Shown here piece after piece: positions 1 through 6,727 of a stretch of DNA of 7,979 nucleotides. The translations under genes and the position numbers were made by a program. This DNA comes from Planctomicrobium sp. (GTDB taxonomy: Bacteria > Planctomycetota > Planctomycetia > Planctomycetales > Planctomycetaceae), in NCBI GenBank assembly GCA_029259835.1, contig JAJDEL010000133.1, positions 1-7,979 on the forward strand. Reading direction: 5' to 3'. The notes beneath the pieces are model-generated. The model was given only the letters and a program-made list of their open reading frames with translations. It had not been told where the DNA came from and did not search any database. Positions within the stretch are counted from its first letter, which is position 1; every line of letters starts with the position of its first letter.

Positions 1-846
1 AGTCTTCCACCGACAGCAATGCTCAAACTCAAGCGATCAAATCGCCAACAGTCTGAACGATGGAATTTGGTCTCATCGCCATCGGATTCCCCAGAAGCGA
101 CCCACAAGAAAATAGATCAATTGGCAGAAAAGCTGCGTCAAGATTTGATGCCTCTGGTGATGGTTCGTTTCGATTGTCTGAGCGCATTTCTGGATCTGAG
201 CCCAGCACAAGCGAGGCGCCTCGAGCTCGCAGCCAAGGGAGCCGTCCACTACAAAGTGGATGGAAGCAAAAAAACAGCACTGCAAAGCTATCGAAATACT
301 GAAGCCGGAATAAACAACGCTCGACCTGGTATCGCTCTCAGAACCTCAGTAACTTTTCCAGTGCCTGGGATTGACGAAGTTTTTTCGCATCCAATCATTC
401 AGGAAATTGAGCAATCTCTGGCGGAGGAATTCAAGTCTCACTTCGATGTCATCGCAAGGAATGAACACAAAGCCCGTGTTACTTATCTTGTCTCATTACT
501 TGACCGAGAACTTTGGCTCACCAAGGAGCAACGCGAGGCATTCACCGAGTTGATCACAAGCCGTTTGGCGGTGAAGCCAATTGCTTCGCCAGATCACATT
601 TATGAAATCGTTCTGGTCTCATTCCCACTCGCTACAATTTCGGACAAGGAGATCAGCGAAATTCTGGATCAATCACAACTCGCCGCATGGAAAGAATTGC
701 AGACCCATTTTCAGTTCAGCGATGATCCTTCTGTTGATGACAGTGCATCTCTCAAGCTCCCTCGCGCTAATTCGAAAATCGCTTTCAAAGTGCCGGCAAG
801 TGTCACAGCACCTGCCAACACTCACCCAGTTGAATTCGTCAGGTAG
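1..846 (+). CDS. Hypothetical protein, planctomycete helical family (5' partial)
   Basis: The function is unknown. The frame is open from base 1, and the first in-window ATG is at 19 (275 residues from there). That ATG has no ribosome-binding site and is not followed by a signal peptide, so the true start is probably to the left. Numbered from that Met, the protein is mostly charged helix. It has an 'LSPAQARRLELA' segment at about 60-71, an 'LDRELWLTKEQR' segment at about 161-172, and 'ILDQSQLAAWKEL' at about 215-227. I recall these three blocks, in this order, from planctomycete hypothetical proteins with consensus elements like 'LTxxQxxKLxLAG', 'LDxxLxLTxEQR' and 'IFDxxQW'; this is memory and not a search. 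The C-terminal 40 residues look low in complexity and unstructured. The gene converges on the sulfatase, with 64 nt between stops. Coding is well supported; the family assignment is moderate. Confidence 0.75.
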   Translation, partial: SLPPTAMLKLKRSNRQQSERWNLVSSPSDSPEATHKKIDQLAEKLRQDLMPLVMVRFDCLSAFLDLSPAQARRLELAAKGAVHYKVDGSKKTALQSYRNTEAGINNARPGIALRTSVTFPVPGIDEVFSHPIIQEIEQSLAEEFKSHFDVIARNEHKARVTYLVSLLDRELWLTKEQREAFTELITSRLAVKPIASPDHIYEIVLVSFPLATISDKEISEILDQSQLAAWKELQTHFQFSDDPSVDDSASLKLPRANSKIAFKVPASVTAPANTHPVEFVR

Positions 847-910
847 TGCGATTCTCCAGCATTGTAGAGTTTTGCACGGCTATATTCTCTCCGACCTTGG
901 CTCCTAGAAA

Positions 911-2302
911 TTATTCAGTGCGTGCGTCTGAGAAACAGTCAACCGGTGGATCAGATGGGAGCGTCTTCTGCCAGATGAGTGCCATCTTGCTGAGTTTTTT
1001 GACGATATCAGGGTGCTTTTCAGCGAGGTTGTTGGTTTCAGAGCGGTCCTGGGGGTGCCGGTAGAGTTCGATCCGCTTCTGATCGTTCGTCATGAGCAGT
1101 TTCCAATGACTGTCGCGGACTCCAAGTCGAGGCCAGTTGGGACCACCGCGCGAGCCGCGCCATTCCCAAAAAATTGGCTGAGAACGCTGAGTTGGTTCAC
1201 CCTGAAATGCCGCCAGCATGTTCTGACCGTCGGATTGATAATCGTCAGGAAGTTCAATCTCGGCTGCGGCGCAGAATGTCGGGAGCAAGTCGACGGCAGT
1301 GATCACTGTAGTTCCGTCAACTTTTCCAGCAGGGACTTTGCCAGGCCAACGCACGATGAACGGAACACGCACGCCACCTTCGAATAAAGAACGCTTGCGG
1401 CCTTTGAGTCCTCCGGTTGTTCCGACTGAGAACCACGTTCCAAGACCTGGACCGGTTGAATCATCTTCAGTTGTCGTCCGTGTCGCCGGACCGGTTTTTT
1501 CCGGCCCGTTGTCCGATGAAAACACCACAAGTGTATTCTCTTCAATCCCGCATTCCTCCAGCGTTTTGAGCACATCGCCAATTCGCTCATCCGCGTACCC
1601 GACGACGGCAGCGTATGTCTGCTGCTGCTCGTCGAGGTGCTTGAACTTCTCCAGCCACTTTTTCTTGGGATAGTGCGGCGTGTGTGTTTCATGAATCCAG
1701 AGGTTCATGAAGAACGGTTTGTCTTTATGGCGACGGATGAAGTCGATCGTCTTATCGTATGCCTCATCAACTGTCACCTGTGGGCCAGGCAAGTTGAACG
1801 CACCATATTCATCGTAGCCATATTTCGATGGGAGAGGAGCGTCGGCGATCTTCCGGTTCGTCAAATGCCATTTCCCATAATGCGCTGTCACATATCCAGA
1901 CTTCTTCAGAATTCGAGGCAACATTGGTGCCGAAGGATTGAGCCAGTCTGGCATCCCAGAACGAACGTGATGTTCGATGGTTGCGAAGTGCTGGTGCACA
2001 CTGTGTCGAGCGGGAAACTGACCAGTCATGACTGCTGTTCGACTTGGAGAACAGACTGGGTTATTCACCGTGAATTGATGAAACTCGGTGCCTTGCGACG
2101 CCAGTTGATCAAGATTTGGGGTCTGGTACATCGTGTTCCCGTGACAACTCAAGTCTCCCCATCCCCAGTCATCTGCAAAGATCATAATGATGTTGGGCCG
2201 GTCAGAACCGTCCGCAGCCGACGTACTCTTCGATAAAGTTGCCAGTACGACAACAACAAATAGATAGAATATCTTGACCTTTGAAGTCGTCATCATTGCC
2301 AT
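911..2302 (-). CDS. Exported formylglycine-dependent sulfatase (arylsulfatase-like, family S1)
   Basis: This enzyme hydrolyses sulfate esters outside the cytoplasm; its substrate is unknown. Numbering is from the TTG at 2305, one codon before the preferred ATG at 2302. A Sec signal peptide has a hydrophobic core at about 12-24 and a cleavage site near Ala30/Ala31. The mature protein opens with 'RPNIIMIFADDWGWGD', where Asp45 and Asp46 are metal ligands. The CSPSR signature follows, with Cys85 as the residue converted to formylglycine and Arg89. Further active-site elements are GKWH (Lys145, His147), 'HETHTPH' (His205, His208), SSDNG (Asp265, Asn266) and 'KRSLFEGG' (Lys304). All expected residues are present and the length is normal. 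The Thr/Gly-rich loop 270-298 is longer than in a minimal sulfatase. ATGs at 2302, 2296 and 2293 all lack a clear ribosome-binding site. No maturase gene lies in the window. The gene follows the hydrolase on the same strand after 201 nt. Confidence 0.95.
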   Translation of the reverse strand: MAMMTTSKVKIFYLFVVVVLATLSKSTSAADGSDRPNIIMIFADDWGWGDLSCHGNTMYQTPNLDQLASQGTEFHQFTVNNPVCSPSRTAVMTGQFPARHSVHQHFATIEHHVRSGMPDWLNPSAPMLPRILKKSGYVTAHYGKWHLTNRKIADAPLPSKYGYDEYGAFNLPGPQVTVDEAYDKTIDFIRRHKDKPFFMNLWIHETHTPHYPKKKWLEKFKHLDEQQQTYAAVVGYADERIGDVLKTLEECGIEENTLVVFSSDNGPEKTGPATRTTTEDDSTGPGLGTWFSVGTTGGLKGRKRSLFEGGVRVPFIVRWPGKVPAGKVDGTTVITAVDLLPTFCAAAEIELPDDYQSDGQNMLAAFQGEPTQRSQPIFWEWRGSRGGPNWPRLGVRDSHWKLLMTNDQKRIELYRHPQDRSETNNLAEKHPDIVKKLSKMALIWQKTLPSDPPVDCFSDARTE

Positions 2303-2370
2303 CAATCCAGAAGAGTGTTTTTTATCGTTGGTTAGAGAAACCAGCCCGCGACGCGCGGTTTTACCCTGGA

Positions 2371-2400
2371 ATCGTACTCGTAATCTTCACCGCTGGACAA
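2371..2400 (-). promoter_or_regulatory. Possible sigma70-like promoter for the sulfatase
   Basis: On the minus strand TTGTCC (plus positions 2395-2400) and TACGAT (2371-2376) are separated by 18 nt, and each matches four of six consensus bases. Transcription would begin near 2364 and give a leader of about 60 nt before the ATG at 2302. The -35 hexamer overlaps the loop and one arm of the 2387-2411 dyad, so a regulator bound there could occlude it. Matches of this quality are common by chance and planctomycete promoters are poorly characterised. Confidence 0.2.
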
Positions 2401-2411
2401 GCCAGCAGTGA
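2387..2411 (-). promoter_or_regulatory. Strong stem-loop in the hydrolase-sulfatase intergenic region
   Basis: Read on the minus strand, the arms TCACTGCTGG and CCAGCGGTGA enclose the loop CTTGT. All ten positions pair, nine as Watson-Crick and one as G-U. On the plus strand the same position is a C-A mismatch, so the structure is complete only in an RNA made from the minus strand, the direction of both flanking genes. It begins 92 nt after the hydrolase stop and ends 84 nt before the sulfatase ATG. No U tract follows (the next bases are AGATTACGAG), so it does not look like a simple intrinsic terminator. It could be a leader structure, an RNA-processing or 3'-end stabilising element, or a DNA operator. 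The pairing is read directly; the role is inferred. Confidence 0.4.
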
Positions 2412-2503
2412 CACACGAAGTCTTGACTTTCACGCGTGATTTGATGGAGCGTTCACACGGTGGCAAAGAGAACCAAGAAGAATGTCGTTTAACTCACGGC
2501 GAT

Positions 2504-3370
2504 TCAAGCGGCGTAGCTGAACTGATATCGTTTGAGAACCCACTCGGTGACGTGGTAAACCACTTCTCGCCATTTTGGGTCGTGGTGAGGTTCGTGGATC
2601 AGGTCGTAGAGCGGGACGAATCTGGCATTCGGGACGGCGGCGCAGAACTCGCGTGTTGCTTCCGGAGAAGTGATTCGGTCGGCAGAGCCGTGGATCGCGA
2701 GAATCGGAACTTTACAGTTCGCAGCATTCTCTAATGCCCAGTTGCCAGCCTTGTGGCATTCGATGGCGGTTCTCAGGGTGACGCGTTGATGGTTCAATTC
2801 GTCCTTCTTGAAGTGTTCAATGGCATCTTCGCTGCGGCAAGTTTGCTGGACTCGAATGTTTGTTGGAATGCCGAGAGCTGGCGCGACCTGCGATAGATTC
2901 TTGAGTAAGGCAACTTTCCAGTCCGGAACCGGCTTCGTCAATCGAAACCACGGTGCCGAAAGAACAGCGCCGACGATGTTCTCGCTCCATGAATCATCGA
3001 AGCGTCGCAGGCACCAGTTCGCAACGATCCCTCCGCCCATACTGTGACCGTACAAGGTGATTTTCTGGTAGGGATCGGCATCAACCACCTTTTGAGCAAC
3101 GAGCGAGACATCATCCAGAAAATGTTCATAGCTGGGAACGTGACCACGCGACCCCGGCGAAACGCCATGCCCTCGATGGTCGAAGCGGACGACGCTTAAG
3201 CCAGATCGATTCAAAACCTGCACGACATGCTCATAACGAGCACTGTGCTCACCGAGACCGTGGACCAGCAGAACGGTCCCGGAAGAATTCAGGACGATCT
3301 GCTCTACAACGTGCAGGTGAACACCGTCTTGGGTCGTCAATTCGCTTTTATAAATTCCCGGGAGCTTCAT
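2504..3370 (-). CDS. Alpha/beta hydrolase, monoacylglycerol lipase-like (Hydrolase_4 / S33)
   Basis: This is a probable cytoplasmic serine esterase or lysophospholipase of 288 residues, the usual length for the family. It has no signal peptide or membrane segment. The N-terminal 'DGVHLHV' strand leads to 'HGLGEHSARY' at 37-46, the oxyanion-hole motif typical of monoacylglycerol-lipase-like enzymes. 'FDHRGHGVSPGSRGHV' at 63-78 and the nucleophile elbow GHSMGG (Ser110) follow. A cap region spans about 140-205. The triad is completed by Asp231 in 'HGSADRITSP' and His259 in 'LIHEPHHDP'. Enzymes of this group act on monoacylglycerols, lysophospholipids or other small esters; sequence alone does not choose among them. 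The ATG at 3370 has a GGGAG element about 12 nt upstream. The gene is divergent from the cytochrome-type gene and lies upstream of the sulfatase on the same strand. A shared transcript with the sulfatase is possible, but the 201-nt gap makes it uncertain. Confidence 0.92.
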   Translation of the reverse strand: MKLPGIYKSELTTQDGVHLHVVEQIVLNSSGTVLLVHGLGEHSARYEHVVQVLNRSGLSVVRFDHRGHGVSPGSRGHVPSYEHFLDDVSLVAQKVVDADPYQKITLYGHSMGGGIVANWCLRRFDDSWSENIVGAVLSAPWFRLTKPVPDWKVALLKNLSQVAPALGIPTNIRVQQTCRSEDAIEHFKKDELNHQRVTLRTAIECHKAGNWALENAANCKVPILAIHGSADRITSPEATREFCAAVPNARFVPLYDLIHEPHHDPKWREVVYHVTEWVLKRYQFSYAA

Positions 3371-3382
3371 CCGAACTTACTT

Positions 3383-3387
3383 CTCCC
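3383..3387 (-). promoter_or_regulatory. Weak Shine-Dalgarno-like element for the hydrolase gene
   Basis: On the minus strand GGGAG (followed by AAG) lies 12 nt before the ATG at 3370. The spacing is longer than ideal, but it is the only recognisable purine-rich anti-SD match before any start in the window. An upstream ATG that overlaps this element is out of frame, which supports 3370 as the start. Confidence 0.3.
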
Positions 3388-3411
3388 ATTGAAAAAGAAA
3401 CCGTCTCTATC

Positions 3412-3440
3412 TTGATCGACAGGATTCGTTCGACGACAAT
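3412..3440 (+). promoter_or_regulatory. Possible promoter for the cytochrome/DUF1549 gene
   Basis: TTGATC (3412-3417) and GACAAT (3435-3440) are 17 nt apart, each with four of six sigma70 consensus matches. This would give a leader of roughly 110 nt before the ATG at 3557. The -10 hexamer lies within the left arm of the 3431-3454 inverted repeat. A comparable alternative is TTGTTG (3446-3451) with TTTAAA (3469-3474), also 17 nt apart. The sequence does not decide between them. Confidence 0.25.
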
Positions 3441-3454
3441 ATCAATTGTTGTAG
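3431..3454. repeat. Imperfect inverted repeat between the divergent genes
   Basis: The arms CGACGACAAT (3431-3440) and ATTGTTGTAG (3445-3454) are inverted copies with 8 of 10 positions matching. The inner five are perfect and the spacer is ATCA. It lies 60 nt upstream of the hydrolase start and about 100 nt upstream of the cytochrome gene's ATG, overlapping a possible -10 hexamer. Its size and placement fit an operator for a dimeric regulator that could serve both transcripts. No regulator gene is in the window and chance occurrence cannot be excluded. Confidence 0.3.
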
Positions 3455-3472
3455 ATTTTACCGGTGATTTTA
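3454..3472 (+). repeat. Tandem 7-bp direct repeat (GATTTTA) in the divergent region
   Basis: GATTTTA at 3454-3460 is repeated exactly at 3466-3472, with CCGGT between, a 12-bp period. Tandem 7-bp repeats about one helical turn apart are a known layout for OmpR/PhoB-type response-regulator sites, although PHO boxes have an 11-bp period. The element directly adjoins the inverted repeat. The repeat is seen; a regulatory role is inferred. In an AT-rich stretch it may be accidental. Confidence 0.25.
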
Positions 3473-3556
3473 AATTTTTCTGAAATTCGGTTCAAATCGA
3501 CATCATTCACTAAAGCCCCGCCTTATTACTTCTCTCCTTTTAGTCTGTTTCGAAGC

Positions 3557-6500
3557 ATGCCTCACAACACTTGCCTGAACCAACTTGCTGTGATGATGAT
3601 GTTTTTGTCGCTCTCCGTTGCGTCATTTGCAGCAGAACCAGAGAACGTTGACTTCAATCGCGATGTGCAACCGATTCTTCAGGCACGTTGCGAGAATTGC
3701 CATGGAAGTGAAGAACGTGAAGGTGGTCTGCGGTTCTTTGGACGGAAGGATATCTTCAGTCCGAACGACTCTGGCGACCCGGCGGTCGTTGCAGGTGAAC
3801 CGAGCAAAAGCGAACTGATACGACGCGTCACAGCGGAAGATGAAGATGAGCGAATGCCACCGGAGGGAACGGCGCTGACTTCTGCACAGATTGAGACTCT
3901 CAAAAAATGGATCGCCGAAGGAGCCGCATGGCCTAAGGGTGATGTGCGACCAAGTCATTGGGCGTATGTCGCTCCTACGCGACCTAAGGTTCCCAGCGCA
4001 GCGAAGCGCGAGCGAACTGCGAATGCGATAGATGCGTTCATTCTGCGGAAACTCAAAGAACAGAAAAATGGGTTGAGCCAGTCTCCCCAAGCATCACCAG
4101 CGAAGTTGCTGCGGCGTGTCTCGCTTGATCTCGTCGGACTGCCTCCGTCACCGGAGCAGTTGAAAGCATTTGAAGCCGATCCATCTTATGCACACTACAT
4201 AAAGATTGTTGATAAACTTCTGGCATCGCCTCGTTATGGAGAGAAGTGGACGCGGCAATGGCTCGACCTTGCACGCTATGCTGACTCGAACGGATTCCAG
4301 GCGGACCAGTTCCGTGAGATTTGGGCGTACCGGGACTGGGTCATCAATGCGTTCAATTCAGACATGCCTTTCGATCAATTCACGGTTGAGCAAATCGCTG
4401 GCGATTTGTTGCCAGACGCAACTGTCTCTCAGAAAACTGCAACTGGATTCCAGCGCTGCACGACCTGCAATGTGGAAGCAGGTGTCGACCCTGAAGAGAA
4501 CAGGACGAACCAGATCATCGACCGCGTCAACACGGCTGGAACCGTCTGGTTGGGAACGACTCTCGAGTGTGCTCAGTGCCACAACCACAAGTACGATCCA
4601 TTCACGCAGCAAGATTACTACCAAATTTTCGCTTACTTCAACAACACTCCTTTGGAAGTCGTTCAGCCCAATGGAACCGGTGTCAGTTTTGAAGTTTCCG
4701 GACCAAAAATGGAATTACCGCTGGAAGACAAACTGGCAACTCAACTGGCTGATTATCGCGCCCAACATCAATCTTTAACAGATCGTCTCGCAACCAGAAA
4801 GAAGGAGTTGAACACCGAGCGTGAAGCCTGGGAAACGAAGTTGGTCGCGAGTCTCGAATCAGCACCGCAGTGGCATGTCCTGGAGCCACAGTTTTTCACT
4901 TCGTCCGGTGGGGCGGAACATGACATTCTGACGGACCACTCAATTCTACTTTCTGGTCCGGCGCCTGATAAAGATTTTTACACAATCAAATATCGAACCA
5001 ATCTGACGGGCATTACTGGTTTCAAAATTGAGACACTCACGGACGATTCAATACCAGGGAAAGGTCCAGGGCGAGGCGACAAAGACCGACCCAATTTCGT
5101 CGCCTATGAACTGGAATTCACGGCCCAGAAAGTCGGTTCCGATCAAGAAGCTGTTCGAGTCGAATTACATTCAGCGAAGGCTGATTTTTCCCAAAAGGGT
5201 TTTGATGTTGCTGGTCTCATCGATGGAGACCCAAAAACGGCCTGGGCAATCAATCCTAAATTTCATGAACCGCATTGGGCGTCGTTTCTGACTGCTGAAC
5301 CGATTGGAGCAGAAGCAGGAACGGAGTTCACGATCACGATAGACCAACACTACGGTGGTGCGAGAACTATCGGGCGTTTTCGCCTGTTGGCAATGACAGG
5401 TAATCCTGGGTCAGAGGCGATACCGCAAGAAATTCGCGGCCTACTGACCTCATCAGAAGAACGATCTAAGAAACAGAAAAAACAACTCAGTGATTACCAT
5501 GCTTCTACTGACAAGCTGTCCCTAGGTCTCAAATCGCAACTGACAAAAAACAAGAAGCAAATTGATGCGATCAAACCGCCGACCACATTAGTAATGGTCG
5601 AGATGAAATCGCCGCGAACGACGAACATTTTCAAGCGGGGAAATTTCCTGCAACCTGGCATTGAAGTGGAACCGACTGTCCCGGCAGCGCTGAGCAGCAT
5701 GCCAACCTCCGTGACAAAAGAAGGTCGTCCGGATCGACTGGCGTTCACGCGATGGCTTGTCTCTCGCGAAAATCCGCTCGTTGCCCGTGTCGCTGTAAAT
5801 CGCTGGTGGTCGGAATTCTTCGGGCGAGGAATCGTAGAAACACTCGAAGACTTCGGGACTCAGGGAGAACGCCCGACTCATCCTGATGTTCTGGACTGGC
5901 TGGCAGTGGAATTCATGGACAACAACTGGTCGATGAAGCACGTCCACCGATTGATCGTACTCTCTGAAACTTATCGGCAAGATTCGTCAATTTCGCCGCA
6001 ACAACTGGCAGCCGACCCGCTCAACAGTTTGTACGGGCGTGGTCCACGTTTGCGGATGACTGCGGAAATGATCCGTGATCACGGCCTGGCTGTCAGCGGT
6101 TTGATCTCTTACAAGATGGGTGGACCACCGATCTATCCACCGCAACCTTCGAACATTTGGCGACATGTCGGACGAAATGCTCCAAAGTACGAAACGGACA
6201 CAGATGAAGATCGCTTCCGCCGAGGGATTTACGTCGTCTGGAGGCGGTCCGCACCGTATCCAAGCTTTGTGAATTTCGACGCACCAGACCGTGGAACGTG
6301 CGTCGTCAAACGCTCACGAACAAATACTCCACTGCAAGCGCTGACACTCCTCAACGATCCCGCCTATGTTGAAATGGCACACGCATTGGCGAAACGATTG
6401 ATTGCAGACCTCCCTGAAGCAGAGCCAAAAACTCGAATCGAAAAAGGGTTCCGTCTCGCCGTGTCGCGTTCCCCAGAAAGCAACGAGACCGAACAACTGC

Positions 6501-6670
6501 TCACTTTCTTCGAAAGTGAACGAGATCGATTTCAAGAAGAAATAAAATCAGCAGAACAGGTCATTCCCAAAGCCGACAGAATGGACGGATTTCCTCTCGC
6601 CGATCAGGCTGCCTACTTCGAAATTGCCAACATCCTGTTGAACCTCGATGAGACGATTACAAAGAATTGA
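3557..6670 (+). CDS. Exported PSCyt1-DUF1549-DUF1553 protein (planctomycete cytochrome c type)
   Basis: This is a 1037-residue planctomycete protein of unresolved function with two c-type heme motifs. The ATG at 3557 was chosen because a Sec signal peptide follows at once (hydrophobic core, then 'SFA|AEP' cleavage at about residues 26-27). A GTG at 3464 would add 31 non-signal residues. PSCyt1 covers about 28-125, with CENCH (Cys45, Cys48, His49) and the likely axial Met100 in 'RMPPEG'. DUF1549 (PSCyt2) spans about 156-370 and ends in a second heme motif, CAQCH (338-342), followed by 'NHKYDPF'. The middle has a coiled coil at about 395-430, a probable beta-rich galactose-binding-like stretch at about 440-615, and a second coiled coil at about 632-675. 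DUF1553 (PSD1) runs from about 726 to 990. The C-terminal 'ANILLNLDE' is the usual family ending. The gene appears intact. It is divergent from the hydrolase and 57 nt upstream of the propeller gene. The usual DUF1501 neighbour is not present. Electron transfer is plausible but unproven. Confidence 0.95.
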   Translation: MPHNTCLNQLAVMMMFLSLSVASFAAEPENVDFNRDVQPILQARCENCHGSEEREGGLRFFGRKDIFSPNDSGDPAVVAGEPSKSELIRRVTAEDEDERMPPEGTALTSAQIETLKKWIAEGAAWPKGDVRPSHWAYVAPTRPKVPSAAKRERTANAIDAFILRKLKEQKNGLSQSPQASPAKLLRRVSLDLVGLPPSPEQLKAFEADPSYAHYIKIVDKLLASPRYGEKWTRQWLDLARYADSNGFQADQFREIWAYRDWVINAFNSDMPFDQFTVEQIAGDLLPDATVSQKTATGFQRCTTCNVEAGVDPEENRTNQIIDRVNTAGTVWLGTTLECAQCHNHKYDPFTQQDYYQIFAYFNNTPLEVVQPNGTGVSFEVSGPKMELPLEDKLATQLADYRAQHQSLTDRLATRKKELNTEREAWETKLVASLESAPQWHVLEPQFFTSSGGAEHDILTDHSILLSGPAPDKDFYTIKYRTNLTGITGFKIETLTDDSIPGKGPGRGDKDRPNFVAYELEFTAQKVGSDQEAVRVELHSAKADFSQKGFDVAGLIDGDPKTAWAINPKFHEPHWASFLTAEPIGAEAGTEFTITIDQHYGGARTIGRFRLLAMTGNPGSEAIPQEIRGLLTSSEERSKKQKKQLSDYHASTDKLSLGLKSQLTKNKKQIDAIKPPTTLVMVEMKSPRTTNIFKRGNFLQPGIEVEPTVPAALSSMPTSVTKEGRPDRLAFTRWLVSRENPLVARVAVNRWWSEFFGRGIVETLEDFGTQGERPTHPDVLDWLAVEFMDNNWSMKHVHRLIVLSETYRQDSSISPQQLAADPLNSLYGRGPRLRMTAEMIRDHGLAVSGLISYKMGGPPIYPPQPSNIWRHVGRNAPKYETDTDEDRFRRGIYVVWRRSAPYPSFVNFDAPDRGTCVVKRSRTNTPLQALTLLNDPAYVEMAHALAKRLIADLPEAEPKTRIEKGFRLAVSRSPESNETEQLLTFFESERDRFQEEIKSAEQVIPKADRMDGFPLADQAAYFEIANILLNLDETITKN

Positions 6671-6727
6671 CGATTTATAGCTCCTACAGTCAGTGCAAAA
6701 AACATATCGATTAAAGAAAGAATTTTG

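Noticed and set aside
847..910. Possible bidirectional terminator between the converging genes
   Set aside because: The 64 nt contain only short AGAG/CTCT complements with no GC-rich stem or U tract, so no terminator can be supported.
1637..2236. A 199-codon plus-strand open frame inside the sulfatase gene
   Set aside because: It is antisense to a gene with every sulfatase motif intact, and its translation shows no recognisable domain or signal peptide.
2430..2439. Perfect 10-bp palindrome TCACGCGTGA as an independent operator call
   Set aside because: Several 10-bp palindromes are expected by chance in 8 kb; it is mentioned only as context for the adjacent hairpin.
2408..2734. A plus-strand open frame of 108 codons spanning the end of the hydrolase gene
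   Set aside because: Most of it is antisense to the hydrolase's conserved C-terminal part (Asp231/His259 region), and there is no ribosome-binding site or recognisable domain.
3464..3556. GTG at 3464 as the start of the cytochrome/DUF1549 protein
   Set aside because: The added 31 residues are not a signal peptide and would bury the clear Sec signal that begins at ATG 3557. The stretch also contains the AT-rich repeats and promoter-like hexamers.
4206..4778. A 190-codon plus-strand open frame within the cytochrome/DUF1549 gene
   Set aside because: It overlaps the conserved DUF1549 domain in another frame; its Ser/Thr/Arg-rich translation is typical of a shadow frame.
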